From Bacteroidales bacterium (GTDB taxonomy: Bacteria; Bacteroidota; Bacteroidia; Bacteroidales; Bacteroidaceae), in the NCBI GenBank assembly GCA_004556745.1, contig SFFY01000006.1:1-64000 (forward strand): a stretch of DNA of 64,000 bases, written 5' to 3'. Shown in pieces: positions 50,560 through 58,356 of this stretch; the stretch's first letter is position 1; every line of letters starts with the position of its first letter. The notes under the pieces are model-generated. The model had not been told where the DNA came from and ran no database searches. It saw only the letters and a program-made list of their open reading frames with translations. Made by a program: the position numbers and the translations under genes.

Positions 50560-52617
50560 ATGCAAAAAGGTAACATTGGTATCACTACCGAGAACATTTT
50601 TCCAGTTATCAAGAAATTTCTTTACAGCGACCATGAGATTTTCCTCCGCGAACTGGTGAGCAACGCTGTCGACGCTACGCGCAAGCTCCAGACGCTGGCC
50701 ATGAAGGGCGAGTTCAAGGGCGAGATGGGCGACCAAACGGTGCGCATCAGCCTCGACAAGGAAGCCGGCACGCTCACGATTAGCGACCGGGGCATTGGCA
50801 TGACCGCCGAAGAAATCGATAAGTACATCAACCAAATCGCCTTCTCCGGCGCAAACGAGTTCTTGGAGAAGTATAAGGACGACGCCGCAGCCATCATCGG
50901 CCATTTCGGCCTCGGCTTCTATTCAGCCTTCATGGTGGCCAGCCGCGTGGACATCCTTTCGCGCAGCTACCGCGAGGAGGCGCAGGGCGTCAAGTGGACA
51001 TGCGACGGCTCGCCGGCCTATGAAATCACCGACTATCCTGAAAAGACTGATCGCGGCACAGACATCGTGCTGCACATTGCCGACGACTGCAAGGAATTTC
51101 TCGAAAAGGGCAAAATCGAGGGCCTGCTCTCCAAATACTGCAAGTTCCTGCCCGTGGCCATCGCCTTCGGGAAAAAGACGGAGTGGAAGGACGGCAAGCA
51201 GGTGGACACCGAGGAGGACAATATTATAAACGACACCACGCCGCTTTGGACGAAAACGCCCTCTACCCTCACCGACGAGGACTACAAGAAGTTCTACGCG
51301 CAGCTCTATCCCATGACCGACGAGCCGCTCTTCTGGATTCACCTCAATGTGGACTACCCGTTCCACCTCACGGGCGTGCTGTATTTCCCCAAAATCAAGA
51401 ACAATATCGAAATCCACCGTAACAAAATCCAGCTCTACTGCAATCAGGTGTTCGTGACGGACGAGGTGGAAAACATCGTGCCAGACTTCCTCACGCTCCT
51501 GCACGGCGTGATTGACTCGCCCGACATTCCCCTCAACGTGAGCCGTAGCTATCTGCAAAGCGACGCCAACGTGAAGAAGATTTCGGGCTATATCACCAAG
51601 AAGGTGAGCGACCGCCTGAAAAGCATCTTCAAGAACGACCGCAAGCAGTACGAAGAGAAGTGGGACGACCTCAAGCTCTTTATCCACTACGGCATGCTTT
51701 CCGAACAGGACTTCTTTGATAAGGCCAAGGAGTACGCGCTCTTTAAGGACACGGAGGGAAAATATTTCACCTACGACGAATATAAGGAACTCATCAAGGG
51801 CAATCAGACCGACAAGGACGGCAACCTCATCTACCTCTATGCGCAGAATGCCGAGGAGCAATACACGTATATCGAGGCTGCCAAGGCCAAGGGTTACAGC
51901 GTGCTGATGCTGGACGGCCAGCTCGACGCCGCGCTCGTGGGTCTGCTGGAACAGAAGTTAGAGAAAGCACGCTTCAGCCGCGTAGACGGCGACGTGGTGG
52001 ACCGGCTCATACAGAAGGACGACCAGAAGTCCGAGCCTCTGCCCGAGGGCGAGGCGCAGCGCCTCTCCACGCTCTTTACGGGTCGCCTGCCCAAGATGGA
52101 AAAGACGGAGTTTCACGTTGAAGCCGCCCAGCTCGGTGCAGAAGCCGCGCCCGTGGTTATCACGCAGAGCGAATACATGCGCCGTATGAAGGAGATGAGC
52201 CGCCTGCAAGCCGGCATGAGCTTCTATGGCGAAATGCCCGACATGTACTCCCTCGTGCTCAACGCCGACCACGCTCTTGTGAAGAATATCCTCGACGGCT
52301 GCCACGCCGCTACCGACGAGCAGTTGAAGCCGATTGAGAGCGACCTTGCCGGACTCAAGGCGCGCCGCGCCGCCCTCGAGCAGGTGCAGAGCAAGAAAAA
52401 GGCCGACGAACTTACGGAAGAGGAAAAGGCCGACGCGCAGAAGTGCAGCGACGACATCAAGAAGCAGGAGGAGCAGCGCGACAGCATTCTCGGCACGTAC
52501 GCCGAGGGCAACCCGCTCATTTCGCAGCTCATCGACCTCGCACTCTTGCAAAACGGTCTGCTGCGCGGTGAAGCCCTCAGCCGTTTCGTGAACCGCAGCA
52601 TCGAGCTGATGAAATAA
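50560..52617 (+). CDS. htpG: HSP90-family chaperone HtpG
   Basis: The 685-aa protein starts MQKGNIGITTENIF. The GHKL ATPase motifs are visible: ELVSNAVDAT (N-box), DRGIGMT and GHFGLGFYS. Middle-domain segments include IPLNVSRSYLQ with the arginine finger. The charged region TEEEKADAQKCSDDIKKQEEQRD and a helical C-terminal dimer domain follow. It is somewhat longer than E. coli HtpG (624 aa), as in other Bacteroidetes. An open frame reaches 50494, but the ATG at 50560 begins the conserved N-terminus. Confidence 0.95.
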   Translation: MQKGNIGITTENIFPVIKKFLYSDHEIFLRELVSNAVDATRKLQTLAMKGEFKGEMGDQTVRISLDKEAGTLTISDRGIGMTAEEIDKYINQIAFSGANEFLEKYKDDAAAIIGHFGLGFYSAFMVASRVDILSRSYREEAQGVKWTCDGSPAYEITDYPEKTDRGTDIVLHIADDCKEFLEKGKIEGLLSKYCKFLPVAIAFGKKTEWKDGKQVDTEEDNIINDTTPLWTKTPSTLTDEDYKKFYAQLYPMTDEPLFWIHLNVDYPFHLTGVLYFPKIKNNIEIHRNKIQLYCNQVFVTDEVENIVPDFLTLLHGVIDSPDIPLNVSRSYLQSDANVKKISGYITKKVSDRLKSIFKNDRKQYEEKWDDLKLFIHYGMLSEQDFFDKAKEYALFKDTEGKYFTYDEYKELIKGNQTDKDGNLIYLYAQNAEEQYTYIEAAKAKGYSVLMLDGQLDAALVGLLEQKLEKARFSRVDGDVVDRLIQKDDQKSEPLPEGEAQRLSTLFTGRLPKMEKTEFHVEAAQLGAEAAPVVITQSEYMRRMKEMSRLQAGMSFYGEMPDMYSLVLNADHALVKNILDGCHAATDEQLKPIESDLAGLKARRAALEQVQSKKKADELTEEEKADAQKCSDDIKKQEEQRDSILGTYAEGNPLISQLIDLALLQNGLLRGEALSRFVNRSIELMK

Positions 52618-52629
52618 TTTTGACGCAGA

Positions 52630-52662
52630 AAGGGCGTATTTCTCGGCGAGGAATACGCCCTT
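52630..52662 (+). terminator. Hairpin after htpG
   Basis: A 15-bp stem with one wobble pair (AAGGGCGTATTTCTC at 52630-52644 with 52648-52662) is followed by ATTGTATTC rather than a clear T-run. Confidence 0.6.
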
Positions 52663-52747
52663 ATTGTATTCTTTGATTTTAGTAAAATTGGGGCGTTCTA
52701 ACGCGAAAGAGTTGATTGCCGATAGAATACTATAATCTCCCAAATAT

Positions 52748-52785
52748 CCCCGAGAAAATTTTTCCTTTCTCGGGGATATTTTTTA
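52748..52785 (+). terminator. Hairpin with T-rich tail, left flank of palindrome-array copy 3
   Basis: CCCCGAGAAA (52748-52757) and TTTCTCGGGG (52766-52775) form a 10-bp stem followed by ATATTTTTTATTT. It is homologous in position and tail to the hairpin at 32077-32104, with changed but still pairing arms. Confidence 0.6.
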
Positions 52786-52797
52786 TTTGCTGCCGAC

Positions 52798-52936
52798 TAT
52801 TTTTTACTATCTGCGCAAAAAAAATTTATTACAAAGTTTGTAACGCTTGTTACAAAGTTTCTAACACATGTTACAAAGTTTGTAATACGTGTTACAAAGT
52901 TTGTAACAAAAATATCTTATAGGATAGTAAAAACTT
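52798..52936 (+). repeat. Composite palindrome-array element, copy 3
   Basis: Four 21-bp-spaced palindromes start at 52828, 52849, 52870 and 52891. They are bordered by TTTTTTACTATCTGCGCA and CTTATAGGATAGTAAAAAC, which contain the short inverted repeats TTTTTACTATC/GATAGTAAAAA. It has the same orientation as copy 1 and the opposite of copy 2. It lies in the 808-bp gap between htpG and nagB. Confidence 0.8.
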
Positions 52937-53029
52937 TCAAGGAGAAAGGAAAAATTATTAAGGGCTTAGGAAAAAATACCTCCAAACAAGTTGCTGGAAT
53001 GAGGAACTAATTTGAATAAAGGACTAACT

Positions 53030-53246
53030 GCCTGGAAGGCAGTACGGAGCGAAGCGACGGTAACCGGGGACGAAGTCCTCGGGAAAGGCTATTACAATGG
53101 TTCTGCCAGGAAGGCAGTACGCCTGTTGCAATGGATTAAATGCATGTCCTTTGGCGTAGTGCCTGCCAGGCACATCGTCCTCACATCGCCCTACCGAGCA
53201 CTTCGTGCCCGGTTACCGTCGCTACACTCCGTAGTGCCTTCCAGGC
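53030..53246. repeat. Inverted-repeat element with 53-bp arms
   Basis: Arms 53030-53082 and 53194-53246 are inverted copies with only a few mismatches (starting GCCTGGAAGGCAGTACGGAG). A second nested pair is at about 53106-53124 and 53153-53171. The centre contains no reading frame. The sequence is GC-richer than the surrounding spacer and unrelated to the other fold-back elements. Confidence 0.7.
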
Positions 53247-53318
53247 ACTTAACAGCCAATCCAACCAAAGGCAATCTCCCGGAAAAAACGCCTTTTCCGT
53301 AAGAAAACATCAAAAACT

Positions 53319-53349
53319 TTTGCGTTACAATAAAGTTTCTGTAATTTTG
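53319..53349 (+). promoter_or_regulatory. Promoter of nagB
   Basis: TTTG (53319-53322) and TAATTTTG (53342-53349) are 19 bp apart. The leader to the ATG at 53426 is about 70 nt. Confidence 0.7.
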
Positions 53350-53425
53350 CATATCATAGTTTGCACCCCGCAAACACACGCTTACCGACTAAAACCTTTT
53401 AACTTACATCATAAATTACACGATC

Positions 53426-54217
53426 ATGAGAGTAATCATTGAACCGGACTATGAAAAACTGTCGCAATGGGCGGCAGATTATGTTGTGAACAAGATCAAC
53501 GCCGCCAAGCCCACGGCAGAAAAGCCTTTCGTGCTGGGTCTGCCCACCGGCTCCTCGCCCATCGGCATGTACAAGGCACTCGTGAAGGCCAACAAGGAAG
53601 GACGCGTAAGCTTCAAGCACGTGCTGACCTTCAACATGGACGAATATGTGAACCTCCCCGAGGAACACCCCGAGAGCTACCACTCTTTCATGGCCACCAA
53701 CCTCTTCAACCACATCGACTGCCCGAAGGAAAATATCCACATCCTCAACGGCAACGCCGAAGACCTCGAAGCCGAATGCGCCCACTACGAACAGATGATC
53801 GTTGAAGCAGGCGGCATCGACCTCTTTATCGGCGGCATCGGACCCGATGGGCACATCGCCTTCAACGAACCGGGCAGTTCGCTCACGAGCCGCACGCGCC
53901 AGAAGACGCTGACCACGGATACGCGCGTGGCCAACTCTCGCTTCTTCGGCGGAAATCCCGAAAACGTGCCCGCACATGCCCTCACCGTTGGCGTTGGCAC
54001 CGTGATGTCGGCCAAGGAAGTGCTGATCCTCTGCAACGGCCACAACAAGGCCCGCGCTTTGCAGGCAGCCGTTGAAGGCCCCGTTACGCAAATGTGGACC
54101 ATCTCCGCTTTGCAGATGCACCAGCACGGCATCATCGTTTGCGACGAAGCAGCCTGCGAGGAAATCAAGCACGGCACGTATAAGTATTTCAAGGACATCG
54201 AAAAAGACAGCCTCTAA
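53426..54217 (+). CDS. nagB: Glucosamine-6-phosphate deaminase
   Basis: The 263-aa enzyme converts glucosamine-6-phosphate to fructose-6-phosphate and ammonia. It has LPTGSSPIGMYKAL (phosphate binding), the catalytic NMDEY, and the FIGGIGPDGHIAFNEPGSS block. The length matches the short bacterial form. It has its own promoter (53319-53349) and a strong terminator (54237-54269), so it is a single-gene unit. No nagA is nearby. Confidence 0.97.
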   Translation: MRVIIEPDYEKLSQWAADYVVNKINAAKPTAEKPFVLGLPTGSSPIGMYKALVKANKEGRVSFKHVLTFNMDEYVNLPEEHPESYHSFMATNLFNHIDCPKENIHILNGNAEDLEAECAHYEQMIVEAGGIDLFIGGIGPDGHIAFNEPGSSLTSRTRQKTLTTDTRVANSRFFGGNPENVPAHALTVGVGTVMSAKEVLILCNGHNKARALQAAVEGPVTQMWTISALQMHQHGIIVCDEAACEEIKHGTYKYFKDIEKDSL

Positions 54218-54236
54218 GCCGTCGCCATTAATAACG

Positions 54237-54269
54237 AAAAAGGGCAGACCATGCGCGTCTGCCCTTTTT
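54237..54269 (+). terminator. Terminator after nagB
   Basis: A 13-bp perfect stem (AAAAAGGGCAGAC 54237-54249 with 54257-54269) ends in CCCTTTTT. Confidence 0.9.
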
Positions 54270-54288
54270 CATTAACCCCCAAACACCC

Positions 54289-55515
54289 GTGGACGCCCAT
54301 TTCTCCCCCACCCTGCCCATTTATGTTATGGCGAAGCCTGCCGGCGCGCTGTGCAACCTGCGCTGCGACTATTGCTACTATCTGGAAAAGAGGCACCTGT
54401 ATCGGCAGCCGCAGAAAACGATGATGCCGAACGACGTGCTCGAAACCTACATACGCGACTATATCGCCCTGCACGCTGAGGGTACGCAGGTGGAGTTTGT
54501 GTGGCACGGCGGGGAACCGCTCCTGCAGCCTTTAAGTTTTTTCATGAACGTGCTTCGGCTGCAAAAGAAGTATGCCGGCGGACGGCAGATCATCAATGCG
54601 CTGCAAACCAACGGCACGCTCATCACGCCGGAACTGGCGCACTTTTTCCATGAGCACAATTTCCTCATCGGCCTCTCTATCGACGGCCCGCAGGAGTTGC
54701 ACGACCGCTACCGCCGCAGCCGTTCGGGGCGCGGCTCATGGCAACAGGTGATGCAGGGCATCGGGCTGCTGAACCGCTACGGCGTGGAGTGGAACGCTAT
54801 GGCCGTAGTAAACGATGCCACGGCCGCCGACCCGCTCGGCTTCTATCATTTTTTCAAAGAAATAGGTTGTCGCTACATTCAGTTCACCCCCGTCGTGGAA
54901 CGCCTTTTGCCGCACGCCGACGGACGCAGCCTGGCCTCGCCCATCGAATACGGGCAGGCAGAACCTGCGCCCTTCTCGGTAACGCCCGAAGCGTGGGGGG
55001 AATTTCTCTGCACCTTGTTCGACGAATGGGTGCTGAACGACGTGGGCGAATATTTCGTGCAGATTTTCGACGCCACGCTGGCGGGCTGGATGGGCGTGCT
55101 GCCGCCCGTGTGCAGCATGGCGCGAACCTGCGGCCACGCCACGGCTTTGGAGCACAACGGCGACCTTTACGTGTGCGACCACTACGTGTTCCCGGAGTTC
55201 AGGCTGGGCAACATCATGGAACGTCCGCTTGCTGAATTGACGCGGCAGCAGTCGCTTAAAGACTTCGGGGCAAACAAGGAGCGGCTGCTCACGCGCCAAT
55301 GCCGCGAATGCGAATATCTTTTTGCCTGCCACGGCGAATGTCCGCGCAATCGCTTTGCCCTCTCGGCCGATGGCGAGCCGGGCCACAACTATCTCTGCGC
55401 CGGCTATCGCCGCTTCTACAAGCACGCCGCGCCTTACATGGACTTTATGAAGCGCAAACTGATGCACGGCGAAGCGCCTGCCGACGTGATGGAATGGGCA
55501 AGGTCTCACGAGTAG
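54289..55515 (+). CDS. Anaerobic sulfatase maturase, radical SAM/SPASM
   Basis: The 408-aa protein has the radical-SAM cluster motif CNLRCDYC (C22, C26, C29) and glycine-rich SAM segment WHGGEPLL. A C-terminal SPASM region has many cysteines (CSMARTCGHATALEHNGDLYVCDHYVFP, then CRECEYLFACHGECP, read in parts). These enzymes convert a Cys or Ser of sulfatases to formylglycine. No sulfatase gene is in the window. The start is a GTG at 54289; an in-frame ATG at 54328 would cut into the family's N-terminus. Confidence 0.92.
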   Translation: MDAHFSPTLPIYVMAKPAGALCNLRCDYCYYLEKRHLYRQPQKTMMPNDVLETYIRDYIALHAEGTQVEFVWHGGEPLLQPLSFFMNVLRLQKKYAGGRQIINALQTNGTLITPELAHFFHEHNFLIGLSIDGPQELHDRYRRSRSGRGSWQQVMQGIGLLNRYGVEWNAMAVVNDATAADPLGFYHFFKEIGCRYIQFTPVVERLLPHADGRSLASPIEYGQAEPAPFSVTPEAWGEFLCTLFDEWVLNDVGEYFVQIFDATLAGWMGVLPPVCSMARTCGHATALEHNGDLYVCDHYVFPEFRLGNIMERPLAELTRQQSLKDFGANKERLLTRQCRECEYLFACHGECPRNRFALSADGEPGHNYLCAGYRRFYKHAAPYMDFMKRKLMHGEAPADVMEWARSHE

Positions 55516-55672
55516 GGGCGTTTTGCTAAACGCCCGGAAAATGGCATACAAACGAGAGTAGAGCCATTCGGCGCACACGGCGGGCGTTTTGCAAAGATAG
55601 TGCAAGGCGAGTACAATAGAGCATGCTCTAATTGCCGAGCCGCAGCCTATCTTATTTAAAACGCCCCTACTC
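55510..55672. repeat. Element with perfect 15-bp terminal inverted repeats overlapping a stop codon
   Basis: GAGTAGGGGCGTTTT at 55510-55524 is inverted exactly at 55658-55672. The left repeat contains the stop codon TAG of the radical-SAM gene. Inside lies the hairpin repeat 55591-55656, whose minus strand carries the -7 box TATCTTTG. No gene follows on that strand before the radical-SAM gene. Confidence 0.65.
55591..55656 (-). repeat. Promoter-bearing hairpin repeat, orphan copy
   Basis: This is the same 66-bp unit as at 15809-15874. Its palindromic centre is AGAGCATGCTCT instead of AAAACTCGTTTT, so pairing is kept while the sequence differs. The TATCTTTG box points towards the antisense strand of the radical-SAM gene. 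Confidence 0.7.
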
Positions 55673-55709
55673 AGTTTACCCACTCCACACACCAAAATCA
55701 AACAAACAA

Positions 55710-55739
55710 AAAGCGGCGAGCATCGATGCTCGCCGCTTT
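55710..55739 (-). terminator. Terminator after the DUF3127 gene
   Basis: A perfect 30-bp palindrome centred on CATCGATG (arms AAAGCGGCGAG) is followed on the minus strand by TTTTTGTTTG. It lies 26 bp beyond the stop codon. Confidence 0.85.
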
Positions 55740-55765
55740 CGGTTATAAATATCTTTCAGAGAAAA

Positions 55766-56179
55766 TCAGAAGGGAAGGTCGTCCTCGGCTGCACCTCCCG
55801 CTACTTCGGGCTGCGGTGCGGCAGCGGGAGCGGCAGGCTGCTGGGGCTGCGGCGCATAAGCCTGGGGCTGGGGCGCAGCTGCGGGGGCGGCGGCTACGGC
55901 GTTGGGGTCGACGCGCACCACGCGCCAAGCGCGGATATCGTTGTACCAGCGGCCGTTGAACTCGCGGGCATCGATGTCGAACGACACCGTAAGTTCCTCG
56001 CCCACTTGAATATTAAACTCACGCAGGCGATCCTCGCCGAACACGTTAAACACGCACTTGCGCGGATACTGCTCGTGGGTTTCGATTACGAACTCCTGCG
56101 TCTTCCAGCTGTTGCCCGTGCGCTGCGACACGCCGCCGCGCGGTTCAAGGACTTGAATGATTTTTCCTGTAATTTCCAT
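55766..56179 (-). CDS. DUF3127 OB-fold protein with SSB-like acidic tip
   Basis: The 137-aa protein has an N-terminal OB-like domain of about 90 residues (MEITGKIIQVLEPRGGVS, TQEFVIETHEQYPRKCVF, FNGRWYNDIRAWRVVRV). A flexible Ala/Pro/Gln-rich linker follows, and the C-terminus is EDDLPF. This layout copies single-stranded DNA-binding protein, whose C-terminal tip DDDIPF recruits repair and replication proteins. DUF3127 is a Bacteroidetes family of unknown function. A single-strand-binding or SSB-partner role is inference. It is divergent from dnaN, 208 bp away. Confidence 0.85.
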   Translation of the reverse strand: MEITGKIIQVLEPRGGVSQRTGNSWKTQEFVIETHEQYPRKCVFNVFGEDRLREFNIQVGEELTVSFDIDAREFNGRWYNDIRAWRVVRVDPNAVAAAPAAAPQPQAYAPQPQQPAAPAAAPQPEVAGGAAEDDLPF

Positions 56180-56338
56180 GGATATAATATATAATGTATA
56201 GTTATGATTTATTATTTTCTCGGCGAAATTACTATTTTCTTTTTGTTTCCTGCGCTTTTTGACGTAAGAAAAACCGATGCTTCCTTATTTTTTTGTACTT
56301 TTGCGAGCAAGTATCATATAAGAAAAGCATAGATTAGA

Positions 56339-56346
56339 TACCTTTG
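56339..56346 (+). promoter_or_regulatory. -7 box of dnaN
   Basis: TACCTTTG matches TAnnTTTG, 41 bp before the dnaN ATG. A second match, TACTTTTG, lies at 56296-56303. Neither has an obvious -33 TTTG at 19-20 bp. Confidence 0.45.
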
Positions 56347-56387
56347 TAGCGCAAATCAAACTAACAACAAAATACCTAACTCCCATT

Positions 56388-57509
56388 ATGAAATTCACAA
56401 TTCCAAGTTCCCTGCTTTCGGCACGCCTGCAGACCATCGGCCGCGTGATTGTGCAGAAAAACACGATGCCCATCCTCGACAGCTTCATGTTTGACATACA
56501 AGGTTCGCGCCTCGTGGTTACCGCCAGCGACAACGAAACGGTGCTGACGACCGCCATCGACGTGACCGACTGCGACTCCGACATTCGCTTCGCCGTGAAC
56601 GCCCGCAACATTCAGGACGCCATCAAGGAACTGCCCGACCAGCCGCTGGAATTTTACGTCAACAACCAAACGCTCGAAATCACGCTCGTTTATCAGAACG
56701 GACAATATAGAATTATGGGACAGAGCGCCGATGAGTATCCCACGCCCGCCGGAGAAGAAGGCGAGGCTACGGAGCTCCACATCGACGCGCAAAGGCTGCT
56801 CAACTGCGTGAGCCGTACCATTATCGCCACAGCCAAAAACAATATCCGCGAAATCATGAACTGCATCAACTTCGACCTCGGAGAAGGTGCGCTCAACGTA
56901 GTGGCCACCGACGGCAACGTGCTCTCGCTGAGCAAAGCCCTCGGCATGGACGAACAGGCCGCCGGCGGCTTTATCCTCCCCCAAAAGCCCGCAGGACTGA
57001 TTAAGACGGTATTGGCAAAGGAACAGGGCGACGTGTGCATTCGCTTCGGCTCGCGCTGCGCCAGCTTCGAGAGCGAAAGCTATCGCCTGCAATGCCGCCT
57101 CGCAGAAGGGCGCTTCCCCAACTATCGCGCCGTCATTCCCCAAGATAACCCCAACGTGCTGACCATCAACCGCGCCGCACTGGCAAGCACCCTGCGCCGC
57201 GTGGGCGTGTTCTCGAGCGAAACGCAATTCTACAAGCTCGACATCGGCGGCAGCAACATCACTATTTCCTGCCGCGACCTCGACCTCGCGCTCGCCGCCG
57301 AGGAAAGCCTGCTCTGCCAGTACGAAGGCAATCCGCTCAGCATCGCCTTCCCCTGCCAGGTGCTGCTGGAACTGGTGAACAACGTGGAGTCGGAAGAAAT
57401 CACGCTCCGCATGGGCGACCGCAGCCGCGCCGTGCTTATTCAGCCCGCAGAGCAGAAAGAGGGCGAGGAACTGCTGATGCTCCTCATGCCCGTAATCCTC
57501 AACGAATAA
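56388..57509 (+). CDS. dnaN: DNA polymerase III beta subunit (sliding clamp)
   Basis: The 373-aa protein has the three-domain clamp layout, with the N-terminal MKFTIPSSLLSARLQTIGRVI and the VLEAMKM-free repeat pattern typical of DnaN. A C-terminal PVILNE stands in the place of the usual PMRL tail. It forms the ring that tethers DNA polymerases. dnaA is not adjacent in this window, so no replication origin is implied. It leads a run of five replication, repair and cofactor genes. Confidence 0.95.
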   Translation: MKFTIPSSLLSARLQTIGRVIVQKNTMPILDSFMFDIQGSRLVVTASDNETVLTTAIDVTDCDSDIRFAVNARNIQDAIKELPDQPLEFYVNNQTLEITLVYQNGQYRIMGQSADEYPTPAGEEGEATELHIDAQRLLNCVSRTIIATAKNNIREIMNCINFDLGEGALNVVATDGNVLSLSKALGMDEQAAGGFILPQKPAGLIKTVLAKEQGDVCIRFGSRCASFESESYRLQCRLAEGRFPNYRAVIPQDNPNVLTINRAALASTLRRVGVFSSETQFYKLDIGGSNITISCRDLDLALAAEESLLCQYEGNPLSIAFPCQVLLELVNNVESEEITLRMGDRSRAVLIQPAEQKEGEELLMLLMPVILNE

Positions 57510-57554
57510 AAGAGGCGCAACCCCCGCGCCCCGCACGCTTAAAACCTCATCGGA

Positions 57555-58325
57555 ATGAAGCTCAATCTGAACCGCCCCATCGTGTTTTTCGACATCGAAG
57601 CCACGGGGCTGAACATTGCCACCGACCGCATCGTAGAACTCTGCTACATCAAGCTCTTGCCCGACGGCTCTCAGGAAGAACGCACCCTGCGCTTCAACCC
57701 CGGCATTCACATCTCGGCAGAAGCTACGGCCGTGAATGGCATAACCGATGCCGACGTGGCGCACGAGCCGCACTTCCGCGACCTCGCCCCCGAATTGGAG
57801 GGAGTGTTTGCGGGCTGCGACCTCGCTGGCTTCAACTCCAACAGCTTTGACATACCGATGCTCGTTGAGGAGTTTATCCGCGCGGGCATCAACTTCGACA
57901 TCACGGGCTGCAAGTTCGTGGACGTGCAAAACATCTTCCACAAAATGGAGCAGCGCAACCTCGTGGCGGCTTATAAGTTTTATTGCCAGAAAAACCTCGA
58001 CGACGCGCACACCGCCTTGGCCGACACCCGTGCCACGCTCGAAGTGCTCGAAGCGCAGCTCGACCGCTACGCCGACACGCTGAAAAACAGCGTGGACTAC
58101 CTCGCCGACTTCTCGCGCCGCAACCGCAACGTCGACCTCGCCGGCCGCATCGTGCTCAACGAGCAGGGCGTGGAGACCATCAACTTCGGCAAATATCGCG
58201 GCCGCCCCGTGGCAGAAGTACTGCGCCGCGACCCCGGCTACTATGCTTGGCTGATGCAAGGCGACTTCACTCAAAACACGAAGCAAGCCTTTACCCGCAT
58301 CAAGCTCCGCGAAGGGATTTTTTAG
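57555..58325 (+). CDS. DnaQ-like 3'-5' exonuclease with C-terminal DUF3820-like domain
   Basis: The 256-aa protein has Exo I FFDIEATG (D13, E15), an Exo II NSFDIPML segment and an Exo III HTALADTRAT, all of the DEDDh proofreading type. After about residue 205 a second small domain follows (INFGKYRGRPVAEVLRRDPGYYAWL), matching DUF3820. It lies 45 bp after dnaN and 31 bp before coaBC. It may act as a proofreading or general repair exonuclease. Confidence 0.9.
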   Translation: MKLNLNRPIVFFDIEATGLNIATDRIVELCYIKLLPDGSQEERTLRFNPGIHISAEATAVNGITDADVAHEPHFRDLAPELEGVFAGCDLAGFNSNSFDIPMLVEEFIRAGINFDITGCKFVDVQNIFHKMEQRNLVAAYKFYCQKNLDDAHTALADTRATLEVLEAQLDRYADTLKNSVDYLADFSRRNRNVDLAGRIVLNEQGVETINFGKYRGRPVAEVLRRDPGYYAWLMQGDFTQNTKQAFTRIKLREGIF

Positions 58326-58356
58326 ACCAACGCGCCCAATCCGCCCCACATCAACA

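Noticed and set aside
56388..57509. Chromosomal origin beside dnaN
   Set aside because: dnaA is absent and no cluster of DnaA boxes is visible between the DUF3127 gene and dnaN.
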